DNA of 14,690 nt from Asticcacaulis sp. (GCF_020217185.1 NZ_JAIWNX010000165.1:1-14690); one strand, 5' to 3'. Positions 1-7,123 are shown, numbered from the stretch's first letter. Notes: generated by a model not told the origin, from the letters alone. Made by a program: numbers and translations.

Positions 1-1424
1 GGGTCGATGGTGACGTGCCGTCCAAACCGTTTGGTGACGAGGCGGAATACAGCGTCTCTCCCGATGGGAACACCGTCTATTACTCGGTGCGCATCGCCGG
101 CAAGGACGAGCCGCGCTCGACCAATTTCGACATCTATAAGGTCGATCTCGCCAACCCGTCCACGCAAACCAACCTGACCGAGGCCAATAAGGCCTGGGAT
201 ACGGGGGCCGAGGTGTCGCCCGACGGCAAGTGGCTGGCCTATCGCGCCATGAAGCGTCCGGGCTTTGAGGCCGATCAGTTCGAAATCTTCCTGCGCAATC
301 TGGCCACCGGTGAGACGAAGCAGATCGCTGCCGACTGGGACCGCTCGGCCGACAGCGTGAAATGGGCGGCCGATGGCAAGAGCCTCTACGTCGTCGCTGG
401 CGATGTCGGTAAGACGCCGCTGTTCCGCGTCGAAATCGCAACGGGCAAGGTGACGCCTCTATCGAAGGGCGGCCATATGGACGCCTTCGTGCCGCTGAAA
501 GATCGCTTTGTTTTTGCCAAGAGCGGGCTTGATTACCCGTCGCAACTGTTTGTCTCCAAACCGAAAGCCAAACTGATTGATGACGGGGCCACGGCTCTGA
601 CCACCCTCAATGATCCGGTGCTGCAAAACCGCGCCTTCGGGGCGTTCGAGCAGTTTGCCTTCAAGGGCTGGAACGACGAAACCGTGCATGGGTATATCGT
701 GAAGCCCGCCAACTATGTCGAAGGCAAAAAGTACCCCGTGGCCTTCCTGATCCACGGCGGCCCGCAGGGCTCGTTCGGCGAAAGCTGGTCCTATCGCTGG
801 AACCCGCAGGCCTATGCCGGGGCAGGCTACGCGGTCATCATGATCGACTTCCACGGTTCGACCGGCTACGGGCAGGCCTTTACGGATGCCATCAGCCAGC
901 ACTGGGGCGACCGCCCGCTGGAAGACCTGCAAAAGGGCTATGCCTACGCCCTGTCGAAATATAGCTTCCTCGATCAGGATCGCGCCTGTGCGCTGGGGGC
1001 TTCCTATGGCGGCTTCATGATCAACTGGATCGCCTCGCAGTGGAAGGCCCCGTGGAAGTGCCTGGTCAATCACGATGGCCTGTTTGACAACCGCTCCATG
1101 GGCTATGCCACTGAGGAACTGTGGTTCTCGGAGTGGGAAAACGGCGGCAGCGTCTATGAGAAGCCGGAAAACTATGACAAGTTCAACCCGGCTTTGCACG
1201 CCAAGGACTGGTCGGTGCCGATGCTGGTCATCCACTCCGATCAGGACTTCCGCGTCATACCGGAACAGGGGATCGGCACCTTTACGGCGCTTCAGATGAA
1301 TGGCGTGAAGTCAAAATTCCTGCGCTTCCCGGATGAAAACCACTGGGTACTGAAACCGCAGAACTCCCTGAAGTGGCACAAGACGGTGTTTGACTGGCTG
1401 GATGAACATACGAAGGCGAAATGA
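1..1424 (+). CDS. S9-family serine peptidase (prolyl oligopeptidase/acylaminoacyl-peptidase type), 5' truncated by window edge
   Basis: C-terminal part of an S9 peptidase, which hydrolyses short peptides. The reading frame is open to the left edge (it reads DGDVPSKPFGDEAEY from base 3), so the true start and any signal peptide lie outside. About the first 200 visible residues are PD40-type beta-propeller blades (repeated SPDGK/AADGKSLY patterns). The alpha/beta-hydrolase domain follows: oxyanion-region HGGPQG (near base 753), nucleophile in GASYGGF (Ser codon 1002-1004), Asp in HSDQDF (codon 1245-1247) and His in ENHW (codon 1341-1343). Order and spacing of Ser-Asp-His are as expected for S9, so the visible part looks catalytically intact. 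Its TGA stop overlaps the ATG of the downstream beta-lactamase, suggesting one transcript. Substrate is unknown; the family is certain, the subfamily less so. Confidence 0.95.
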   Translation, partial: VDGDVPSKPFGDEAEYSVSPDGNTVYYSVRIAGKDEPRSTNFDIYKVDLANPSTQTNLTEANKAWDTGAEVSPDGKWLAYRAMKRPGFEADQFEIFLRNLATGETKQIAADWDRSADSVKWAADGKSLYVVAGDVGKTPLFRVEIATGKVTPLSKGGHMDAFVPLKDRFVFAKSGLDYPSQLFVSKPKAKLIDDGATALTTLNDPVLQNRAFGAFEQFAFKGWNDETVHGYIVKPANYVEGKKYPVAFLIHGGPQGSFGESWSYRWNPQAYAGAGYAVIMIDFHGSTGYGQAFTDAISQHWGDRPLEDLQKGYAYALSKYSFLDQDRACALGASYGGFMINWIASQWKAPWKCLVNHDGLFDNRSMGYATEELWFSEWENGGSVYEKPENYDKFNPALHAKDWSVPMLVIHSDQDFRVIPEQGIGTFTALQMNGVKSKFLRFPDENHWVLKPQNSLKWHKTVFDWLDEHTKAK

Positions 1425-2356
1425 TGCTGACGCGGCGGGGTATTGTGATGGGCGGGGCCGGTCTGTGCCTCGCCGGCTGTTCTGAAAAGGTCAATCAGGC
1501 CATCGGTCTGGGCCAGCGCCTGATGGAGATTCAGAAACGCCACGGTGGCCGGGTGGGCGTCAGCGTCCGCACCAGCACCGCCGTCGTTCAGGGAGACACC
1601 GCCGCGGACGGCAGCCTGAATATCAATTCCAGCCAGCGCTTCGCCCTGTGTTCGACCTTCAAATGGGTACTGGCGGCGGCGATCCTCAAGGCGGTGGATG
1701 AGAATAAACTCACCGTCGCGCAGGAAATCCGCTACGGCAAGGCCGACCTGCTCGACCATTCGCCGGTGACGGAAAAACACGTCGCCAAAGGCCGCATGAC
1801 CGTAGGCCACCTGTGTTCCGCGGCGGTGGCGGTCTCCGACAATGCCGCCGCCAATCTCTTGTTGCCGCTGATCGGTGGCCCGGCCGGGCTGACGGCCTTT
1901 GTGCGCGGGCTGGGCGACTCGGTGACCCGCCTTGACCGCAACGAGCCTGAACTGAACAGCAATATCGAGGGCGATGAACGCGACACCACCACGCCGGACG
2001 CCATGAGCAGCCTGTTGCGCACCGTCTTTACGGGAGCCGTACTGCAACCCCAAAGCCTGTCTCTGTTGCGCGACTGGATGGTGGCCACGCTGACGGGCCC
2101 CGACATGATTCCTGCGGGCGTGCCGAAGGGGTGGACCGTCGGGCACAAGACCGGACGCGGGGCCAATGGGGCGGTCAACGACGTGGCGGTGATCTGGCCG
2201 TCAGGCGATAAGCCGCCGCTTTTCCTGTCGATCTATACGACGGGTGGGACGCTCGACGATACCGGCCGCAACCTGATCGTCGCCGATATCACGCGGCTGG
2301 TCATAGATACGCTGGCCTTTGCCGAAAGCTTCGACAGCGGGAGCGCTTCATCTTAG
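1421..2356 (+). CDS. bla: Class A serine beta-lactamase, predicted Tat-type lipoprotein
   Basis: 311-aa serine beta-lactamase that would hydrolyse beta-lactams in the periplasm. All class A motifs are present: S78-T-F-K81 (nucleophile and general base), S139-D-N141, the omega-loop Glu in E175-P-E-L-N179, and K243-T-G245. Cys77 precedes the nucleophile (Ambler 69), as in CTX-M and class A carbapenemases, but Ambler 238 is Gly, so the carbapenemase disulfide is absent. ERDTTTP resembles CTX-M-like enzymes. The N-terminus has twin arginines (TRRGIVMGG) and a lipobox LAGC with Cys20, so it is likely exported folded and lipid-anchored. ATG at 1421 overlaps the peptidase TGA; ATG at 1424 is an alternative in-frame start. 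Translational coupling to the peptidase is inferred. The stop codon lies in the end of a repeat element. Spectrum cannot be told from sequence. Confidence 0.93.
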   Translation: MMLTRRGIVMGGAGLCLAGCSEKVNQAIGLGQRLMEIQKRHGGRVGVSVRTSTAVVQGDTAADGSLNINSSQRFALCSTFKWVLAAAILKAVDENKLTVAQEIRYGKADLLDHSPVTEKHVAKGRMTVGHLCSAAVAVSDNAAANLLLPLIGGPAGLTAFVRGLGDSVTRLDRNEPELNSNIEGDERDTTTPDAMSSLLRTVFTGAVLQPQSLSLLRDWMVATLTGPDMIPAGVPKGWTVGHKTGRGANGAVNDVAVIWPSGDKPPLFLSIYTTGGTLDDTGRNLIVADITRLVIDTLAFAESFDSGSASS

Positions 2357-2458
2357 AGCGAATTTCGTTCAGGTTGAATCGAAATCCCGCTCTAACGCTT
2401 TGTTTTGTCGCGCATTTGATTCCGAAAACCGTTGCACACTTTTCGGAATGCGCTCTAA
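2353..2458. repeat. 106-bp two-hairpin intergenic repeat element
   Basis: Bounded by perfect 8-bp inverted ends TTAGAGCG (2353-2360) and CGCTCTAA (2451-2458), with a further CGCTCTAA at 2388-2395. The first unit (2353-2395) folds on itself: TTAGAGCG/CGCTCTAA, then ATTTCG/CGAAAT and TTCA/TGAA. The second has a perfect 9-bp stem TTCCGAAAA (2420-2428) and TTTTCGGAA (2440-2448) around an 11-base loop. I recall closely similar sequences scattered between genes of Caulobacterales and Rhizobiales, but cannot search here. It contains the beta-lactamase stop codon (TAG 2354-2356), so it may act as transcript 3'-end structure between bla and glsA. Confidence 0.8.
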
Positions 2459-2459
2459 A

Positions 2460-2485
2460 CCCCTCCCCGTCATCGGGAGGAGGGG
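2460..2485 (+). promoter_or_regulatory. Hairpin ahead of glsA
   Basis: CCCCTCC (2460-2466) pairs with GGAGGGG (2479-2485) and CCG (2467-2469) with CGG (2474-2476), leaving a GA bulge and a TCAT loop. The right arm contains purine-rich Shine-Dalgarno-like sequence, and a second GAGG (2491-2494) lies only 4 bases before the glsA ATG at 2499. No T-tract follows, so it is not a standard terminator. A role in glsA translation or transcript stability is inference. Confidence 0.35.
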
Positions 2486-2498
2486 CTATAGAGGTGCC

Positions 2499-3422
2499 AT
2501 GAAACACGAACTGTCCCTGCCCGAAGTCCTGTCGCAGATCGAAAAGACGGTGAAGCCGCAATTCGGCAAGGGGCAGGTGGCCGACTATATCCCCGAACTG
2601 GCGACCGTCGATCCGAAGAAGTTCGGCATGGCCGTGCGCACCGTAAATGGCCAGGAATACGTTATCGGTGACGGCGATGAGCCCTTTTCGGCGCAGTCGA
2701 TCACCAAGCTGTTTGCGCTGGGCATTGCGCTGAATCGCATAGGCGATGAGGTGTGGACGCGGGTGGGCAAGGAGCCGTCGGGCACGCCCTTCAACTACCT
2801 GTCGCAGCTTGAGCACGAGGCCGGGTTTCCGCGCAATCCGTTTATCAATGCCGGGGCACTGGCGGTGGTCGATATGCTGCTCAAAGGGACGCGGCGGCCG
2901 GACCTGACGGTGCGCGACTATATGGGCTTCCTGTGCCAGAACGCCCTGACCATAGACGAGGCCGTGGCGCGTTCGGAAATCGACACGGCGCACAAGAACC
3001 GCGCCATCGCCAACCTGATGAAGGGGGCGGGCACGCTGCATCACGAGGTCGAAACCGTCATCGCCGCCTATTGCCGTCAATGCGCCATTACCCTGTCGTG
3101 CCGCGATCTGGCGCGCGCGGCCCTGCCTCTGGCGGCGGGCGGGTTTTCGCCGGTGATCGAAGAGACAGTGTTCCCGGCGCGGCAGGCACGGCGGCTTAAT
3201 GCCCTGCTGCTGACCTGCGGCGTGTACGATTCGGTGGGATCGTTTGCCTATCGCGTCGGCTTGCCGGCCAAAAGCGGCGTCGGGGGCGGCATCGTCGCCA
3301 TCGTGCCGGGACAGGCCGCCATTGCCGTGTGGTCGCCGGAGCTGGATCGCCACGGCACGTCGGTGGTGGGCTTTGCGGCGCTGGAGGCCTTCAGCCAGAT
3401 CACCAATTGTTCGGTGCTGTGA
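2499..3422 (+). CDS. glsA: Glutaminase (beta-lactamase-fold family)
   Basis: 307-aa glutaminase converting glutamine to glutamate and ammonia, probably cytosolic (no signal peptide). Length matches the bacterial GlsA family (about 308 aa in E. coli YneH). Characteristic blocks in order: AQSITKLFAL with the catalytic S67-I-T-K70 pair, EPSGTPFN, GFPRNPFINAGA, an Asn/Glu-containing KNRAIANLMK segment, YCRQCAI, and the glycine-rich GVGGGIVAIVPG near the C-terminus. The frame is open further upstream to 2319, but that would read through the palindromic repeat; ATG 2499 begins the homologous part and has GAGG before it. It follows bla at 142 bp. Glutaminase and class A beta-lactamase share a distant fold, but the gene pair is probably not functionally linked. 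A role in acid resistance or nitrogen metabolism is known for relatives, not shown here. Confidence 0.95.
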   Translation: MKHELSLPEVLSQIEKTVKPQFGKGQVADYIPELATVDPKKFGMAVRTVNGQEYVIGDGDEPFSAQSITKLFALGIALNRIGDEVWTRVGKEPSGTPFNYLSQLEHEAGFPRNPFINAGALAVVDMLLKGTRRPDLTVRDYMGFLCQNALTIDEAVARSEIDTAHKNRAIANLMKGAGTLHHEVETVIAAYCRQCAITLSCRDLARAALPLAAGGFSPVIEETVFPARQARRLNALLLTCGVYDSVGSFAYRVGLPAKSGVGGGIVAIVPGQAAIAVWSPELDRHGTSVVGFAALEAFSQITNCSVL

Positions 3423-3435
3423 GTGGTGGTATAAA
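3407..3435 (+). promoter_or_regulatory. Candidate promoter for parDE
   Basis: TTGTTC (3407-3412) and TATAAA (3430-3435) are separated by 17 bp, a good sigma-70-like arrangement placed across the glsA stop codon and 30 bp before parD. ParD/ParDE autorepression at such a site is typical of the family. Assigned by eye only. Confidence 0.4.
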
Positions 3436-3464
3436 TTGCTACTCGTTCGTACCGGAGGTGCCTC

Positions 3465-3755
3465 ATGGCCGATGATAAGCCGCGCGTGGAAAAGGTCAGT
3501 ATTGCCCTGACGGTTGATATGGCGGCCATGGTGCGCGACGCCGTCGAGAGCGGCGAATACGCTTCAGCAAGCGAAGTGGTGCGCGAAGCCCTGCGCGACT
3601 GGAAATACAAGCAGCAGGCCCGCGAACGCCAGATCGCCGAGTTGAAAGCGCTGATCGACGAGGGCGAGCGCAGCGGCTATGTCGATGCCGAAGAGGCCTT
3701 TGACAGATTGATCGCGAAGTATCAGGGCATGATCAAGGATGATGCTGCGGCATGA
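3465..3755 (+). CDS. parD: ParD-family antitoxin (ribbon-helix-helix)
   Basis: 96-aa antitoxin of a type II toxin-antitoxin pair. The N-terminal half is a ribbon-helix-helix DNA-binding fold: strand at about residues 10-16 (KVSIALT), helix 17-29, the typical turn GEYASASEVVREALR (30-44). The C-terminal half is charged and helical (AELKALIDEGERSG), as in the part of ParD that wraps the toxin. A clear Shine-Dalgarno GGAGGTG (3454-3460) sits 4 bases before ATG 3465. It ends with an ATGA overlap on the toxin gene, the usual antitoxin-first, coupled arrangement. Expected to neutralise the downstream ParE and repress its own operon; this is family knowledge. It could also be called a CopG/RHH-type antitoxin. 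Confidence 0.9.
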   Translation: MADDKPRVEKVSIALTVDMAAMVRDAVESGEYASASEVVREALRDWKYKQQARERQIAELKALIDEGERSGYVDAEEAFDRLIAKYQGMIKDDAAA

Positions 3756-4045
3756 ATGTCCTGATCACGCGACGGGCGCTTCTTGATATGGAGGAAATCG
3801 GCGATTTTATCGCGCAGGATAATCTTCCCCGCGCTCTTACTTTCGTGACCGAGTTGAGAACCTTCTGTCTGGGGCTCGCAGACCGTCCGAGAGGTTATGT
3901 TCAGGTCGAAGGCCTTTTGCCTGATCTGAGGCGCGCTCCCTACGGCAACTATTCTATTTATTATCGTGTTCTGCCGTCAGAAATCCGTGTCAGTCGCATC
4001 TTGCACAGTGCGCGTCTGATAGCTGCGGATATGTTCACGGATTAA
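3752..4045 (+). CDS. parE: ParE/RelE-superfamily toxin
   Basis: 97-aa toxin partner. Features of the ParE fold are visible: N-terminal ITRRALLDMEEIGDFIAQDN (first two helices), a central RxxxLLPDLRRAPYGNYSIYYRV block and the closing strands IRVSRILHSAR. ParE proteins poison DNA gyrase in characterised cases; the target here is untested. Start ATG 3752 overlaps the antitoxin stop (ATGA), so translation is probably coupled. Its last 11 bp (4035-4045) overlap the 3' end of selO on the other strand, which leaves no room for a separate terminator. The locus appears complete, with no frameshift. The AT content is slightly higher than in neighbours, compatible with an acquired module. Confidence 0.9.
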   Translation: MNVLITRRALLDMEEIGDFIAQDNLPRALTFVTELRTFCLGLADRPRGYVQVEGLLPDLRRAPYGNYSIYYRVLPSEIRVSRILHSARLIAADMFTD

Positions 4046-5462
4046 GCCCCAACCCCTCGCGATAACGCTCGATCTCCGCCAGCTTTTCATAGAACAGCGA
4101 CCAGTCGTCGTCTTCCGCTATGGGTTTCCACAGGGCTTCGATCTCATCGTAAAGCAGGGTCGCCGGGTGGGGCTGCGCGAACAGCGGGTGTGAGAGCGTG
4201 TCCGCGTCGGCGGGCGCATAGGCGCTGATCAACCTACGGAAGTCCGAGGCGTCGGGGTGCGTATAGACCTCGGCGCGCGGGCCATTGAGGGCGCGGGCTT
4301 CGCTGAGCGGGCCGCCGAACCAGTCGAAGAAGAATCCTTCAAAACTGCCGGGCGTTTTTGCGGCGCTCAACATGCGGAAGGCGGCCTGCATCAGGGGCGT
4401 CTCCGTCTCCATACCTTGCGGGATGAGGTTCAAACGACGGCAGAACTGTGTCGCCATGCCCGTCTGATAGCGCTCGGAAAAGGCGTTGAGGCTGTCGATC
4501 AGCGGCTGGCTGTCGCCGATCAGGCTGAGGCAGCGCGCCAGTTGCGTCAGGTTCCAGAACACCGCATCGGGTTGCCGCGCATAGGCATAGAGCCCGCCTT
4601 CGTCGAAATAGGCCGCCACCAGCCCCGGCTCATAGCGCGGCAGGAAGCGATAGGGGCCGTAGTCGAAACTTTCTCCCGTGATGTTCATATTGTCGGTATT
4701 GAGCACCCCGTGCACAAAGCCCGCGCACATCCACTGGGTCGTCAGGTGCGCGGTCTTCGTCACCACGGCATCGAACAGGGCGTGCGTCAGGTCCGGCCCC
4801 TGATACGCGCTGAGGTCCGCGTAATAGGTATCGGCCACATAGCGCACCAGCGCCGTCATGGCGTCGGTTTCGCTGTGATAGGCCAGCCGCTCGAACGTGC
4901 CGAAGCGGATATGCGAATGCGACAGGCGCACCAGCACCGCCGCGCGGGTGGGGGAGGGTTCGTCATAGCGGCGCAGGGACTCGCCCGTTTCGATCAGCGA
5001 AAAACTCTTTGACGTGTTGACCCCTAACGCCTCCAGAAGCGCGGTGGCCAGCACTTCGCGCACGCCGCCTTTCAGCGTCAGGCGGCCATCGCCACCGCGC
5101 GACCACGGCGTCGTACCGGAGCCCTTGGTGCCGAGATCGAGCAGGCGGTCGCGCGTATCGCGTATCTGGGCAAACAGGAAGCCGCGCCCGTCGCCGAGGT
5201 CGGGATTGTAGTGGCGGAACTGATGACCGTGATAGCGCAGGGCCAGCGGTTCGGCCTGATTCTCGGGCAGGGGCGTGAAACGCCCGAAGTGCGCGATCCA
5301 TTCGTCGTGGCTTAACCCCTCAAGGCCGACCGAGGCCGCCGCACGGTCATTGCGGTATCTTAAAACCGTCTGCGGGAAGCCGGCGGCACGCACCGCATCG
5401 ACCAGCGGCAGGCCAGAGGCTGCAAGGCGCGGATCGGGACGATATCGGGCGGAAATCGGCAT
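4035..5462 (-). CDS. selO: Protein adenylyltransferase SelO (YdiU/UPF0061 family)
   Basis: Pseudokinase-fold enzyme that transfers AMP from ATP to Ser/Thr/Tyr of target proteins; characterised SelO links to redox homeostasis. With the ATG at 5462 it has 475 aa. Family blocks: YHGHQF (78-83), DLGTKGSGTTPWSR with ATP-binding Lys113, REVLA with Glu136, and QWMCAGFVHGVLNTDNMNITGESFDYG with Asp257, Asn258 and metal-binding Asp267. Lys113 and Glu136 match the numbering I recall for P. syringae SelO. The C-terminus ends in EGLGLNP without the Cys or selenocysteine motif found near the end of many family members. The frame also opens at TTG 5531 (498 aa); the extra 23 residues look unlike the family, so the ATG is preferred, although neither start has a strong ribosome-binding site. 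Divergent from nhaA and convergent with parE. Confidence 0.93.
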   Translation of the reverse strand: MPISARYRPDPRLAASGLPLVDAVRAAGFPQTVLRYRNDRAAASVGLEGLSHDEWIAHFGRFTPLPENQAEPLALRYHGHQFRHYNPDLGDGRGFLFAQIRDTRDRLLDLGTKGSGTTPWSRGGDGRLTLKGGVREVLATALLEALGVNTSKSFSLIETGESLRRYDEPSPTRAAVLVRLSHSHIRFGTFERLAYHSETDAMTALVRYVADTYYADLSAYQGPDLTHALFDAVVTKTAHLTTQWMCAGFVHGVLNTDNMNITGESFDYGPYRFLPRYEPGLVAAYFDEGGLYAYARQPDAVFWNLTQLARCLSLIGDSQPLIDSLNAFSERYQTGMATQFCRRLNLIPQGMETETPLMQAAFRMLSAAKTPGSFEGFFFDWFGGPLSEARALNGPRAEVYTHPDASDFRRLISAYAPADADTLSHPLFAQPHPATLLYDEIEALWKPIAEDDDWSLFYEKLAEIERYREGLGLNP

Positions 5463-5544
5463 GAGACAGACCGGTTTTGCTTGGGACAGGGCGTCTGGTT
5501 TGCTACGGTTCTCCGCAATAGTCGATACCAAACATCACTATTTC

Positions 5545-5695
5545 GAGCGGAAGGACACCCTTCCGCTCAAGCCGCCATTGAGGCGGCGGCCAAGGTGGCG
5601 GAGCCACCGCCCGGCGAGGGAAGCCAACAAAAATCCCTATCCGGACTTAACCCTCGCATGGTCTTTGACCACGCCCGCGGAAAAGGAGACCGCCG
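5545..5695 (+). promoter_or_regulatory. Structured leader of nhaA, candidate cation riboswitch (nhaA-II/Li+ type)
   Basis: The sequence before nhaA holds consecutive perfect hairpins: GAGCGGAAGG (5545-5554) with CCTTCCGCTC (5559-5568); GCCGCC (5571-5576) with GGCGGC (5582-5587); GGTGGC (5594-5599) with GCCACC (5603-5608); GCGAGGG (5614-5620) with CCCTCGC (5651-5657), closing a 30-base loop; and TGGTC (5659-5663) with GACCA (5667-5671). Structured RNAs named nhaA-I and nhaA-II are known upstream of nhaA and reported as Li+/Na+-responsive; I recall nhaA-II from Caulobacterales. Matching its consensus cannot be done by memory, so class assignment is inference. The multi-helix structure itself is seen. 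Confidence 0.45.
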
Positions 5696-6877
5696 ATGAA
5701 GTTCACCCTCGAATTTCTCAAAACCGAAGCCGGAGCCGGCTTCATTCTGGGGCTGTCGGCCCTGATCGCCGTCATCTGGGCCAATTCGCCGTGGGCCGCG
5801 ATCTATTTCGACTTCATCAACGCCCATATTCCGGTGCAGATCGGCACCTTTGTCGAAGACAAGTCGGTGCTGAAATGGACGAAGGAAGGCCTGATGGCCA
5901 TCTTCTTCTTCGTAGTCGGGCTGGAGATCAAGTACGAGATTTTCCGTGGTGAACTGTCGAACCCGAAGAAACTGGCCCTGCCGGTACTGGGGGCGATCGG
6001 CGGTATGGCGGCTCCGGCTCTGGTCTATGTGGCGCTGAATGCGGGGCTGCCCGGCGGCGATCTGCGCGGCTGGTCCGTGCCGATGGCGACCGATATTGCC
6101 TTTGCTCTGGCCGTGTTCGCAGTGGTCGGCCGCGGCTTGCCGGACAGCCTGCGCGTCTTCCTGCTGACGCTGGCCATTGTCGATGATCTGGGGGCGGTGC
6201 TGGTCATTGGCCTCTTCTATTCGTCGGGGATCAACCTGCTCATGTGCCTGTGGATCGCCGGTCTGCTGGCGGTGATGGGGCTGGCCAAATACGCCCTGCG
6301 CGATCATGCGCGCGGTCTGAAAGCCGTCTATCTGGTGCTGTTTATCGCGACCTGGGCGCTCAGCCTGAAGGCGGGACTGGCCACCTCCCTGACGGCGGTG
6401 GCGGCGGCCTTTATGGTGACGCTGGACGCGCCGGCGCGCGGCGAAGAAAGCCTTTTGAAAACCATCATGCACGACCTGCATACGCCGGTTTCCTACGGCA
6501 TTGTGCCCTTCTTTGCCTTCGTGGCGTCGGGCTTTTCGTTCGCGGGGATGAGCTTCGCCTCGCTGGCCGATCCCCGCATGCTGGGCGTGGCGCTGGGCCT
6601 GTTTGTCGGCAAACAGATCGGCGTTTTTGGCCTAGCCTGGCTGGCCATCCGCCTGAAAATCGCCCGGGCCCCCGAAAACAGCGGCTGGGCAGCCCTCTAT
6701 GGCGTCAGCCTTTTGTGCGGAATCGGCTTTACGATGAGCCTGTTTCTGGGGGCTCTGGCCTTTGCTGACCATGCGGAAAGTGCCCAAAATGCCATAAAGC
6801 TTGGTGTAATTACGGGATCGTTACTTTCGGCCTGTGCAGGCGCAATAGTTCTGTCGCGTCGCCGCATCGCAAGTTGA
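5696..6877 (+). CDS. nhaA: Na+/H+ antiporter NhaA
   Basis: 393-aa inner-membrane antiporter exchanging cytosolic Na+ (or Li+) for two H+, controlling pH and sodium. About 12 hydrophobic segments. Hallmarks: FFFVVGLEIKYE, MATDIAFALAV with Asp133, AIVDDLGA with Asp163-Asp164 (same numbers as in E. coli), GLFVGKQIG with Lys306 (E. coli Lys300 position) and LLCGIGFTMSLFLG. The positions of E. coli pH-sensor residues His225 and Glu252 appear to be Ala229 and Met258 by motif alignment, while the Glu pair after VGLE is kept. AAGGAG (5683-5688) lies 7 bases before the ATG. Divergent from selO, behind a hairpin-rich leader and followed by a strong terminator, so a monocistronic unit. Function is secure; pH dependence may differ from E. 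coli. Confidence 0.97.
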   Translation: MKFTLEFLKTEAGAGFILGLSALIAVIWANSPWAAIYFDFINAHIPVQIGTFVEDKSVLKWTKEGLMAIFFFVVGLEIKYEIFRGELSNPKKLALPVLGAIGGMAAPALVYVALNAGLPGGDLRGWSVPMATDIAFALAVFAVVGRGLPDSLRVFLLTLAIVDDLGAVLVIGLFYSSGINLLMCLWIAGLLAVMGLAKYALRDHARGLKAVYLVLFIATWALSLKAGLATSLTAVAAAFMVTLDAPARGEESLLKTIMHDLHTPVSYGIVPFFAFVASGFSFAGMSFASLADPRMLGVALGLFVGKQIGVFGLAWLAIRLKIARAPENSGWAALYGVSLLCGIGFTMSLFLGALAFADHAESAQNAIKLGVITGSLLSACAGAIVLSRRRIAS

Positions 6878-6937
6878 CGTTTGCGTAACCGTCAATATTT
6901 ACAGGCCTTTTTGGCCGCTGTGGTGCTACTGCTAACG

Positions 6938-6976
6938 CCGCGTAAGCCTTGTATGACAAGGTTTGCGCGGTTTTTT
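6938..6976 (+). terminator. Rho-independent terminator of nhaA
   Basis: A 15-bp stem (6938-6952 with 6956-6970, two G-U pairs) encloses the three-base loop ATG and is followed by six T (6971-6976). Lies 60 bp after the nhaA stop and is oriented with it. Confidence 0.9.
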
Positions 6977-7004
6977 CATGTGCGCTTGCGAGATGAATTT
7001 GAAA

Positions 7005-7034
7005 TTGTCTTTGTCCACACATGTGTCATATCAT
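7005..7034 (+). promoter_or_regulatory. Candidate promoter of the TonB-dependent receptor gene
   Basis: TTGTCT (7005-7010) and TATCAT (7029-7034) with an 18-bp spacer. The spacer contains the perfect palindrome ACACATGTGT (7017-7026), a possible operator. This leaves a leader of about 140 bases. Seen by eye; no experimental support. Confidence 0.3.
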
Positions 7035-7123
7035 GTCACGTAGCGGACCGTACTAAGTAAACCCTTGGGCGAGTCTGCATAAAACAACGTCAAAGACAAA
7101 ACCGGCAAATACAGGGACCGCCG

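Noticed and set aside
459..1235. Long minus-strand open frame inside the S9 peptidase gene
   Set aside because: Shadow frame in GC-rich DNA; the plus-strand protein has all catalytic motifs and this frame has no recognisable domain or ribosome-binding site.
2319..2498. Upstream extension of the glutaminase frame
   Set aside because: It would translate the palindromic repeat and overlap bla; family similarity begins at ATG 2499.
2421..3422. Functional cluster of beta-lactamase and glutaminase because of their shared fold
   Set aside because: They are separated by a repeat element and act on unrelated substrates; fold similarity is ancient and gives no functional link.
4257..5012. Plus-strand open frame opposite selO
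   Set aside because: Complementary to a strongly conserved SelO coding region; composition is arginine/histidine/glutamine-rich in the manner of antisense shadows.
5481..5699. 72-codon frame ending with an ATGA overlap at nhaA, possible leader peptide
   Set aside because: It would start at a TTG without a ribosome-binding site, overlaps the selO start region, and its codons are explained by the hairpin sequences; the overlap could be chance.
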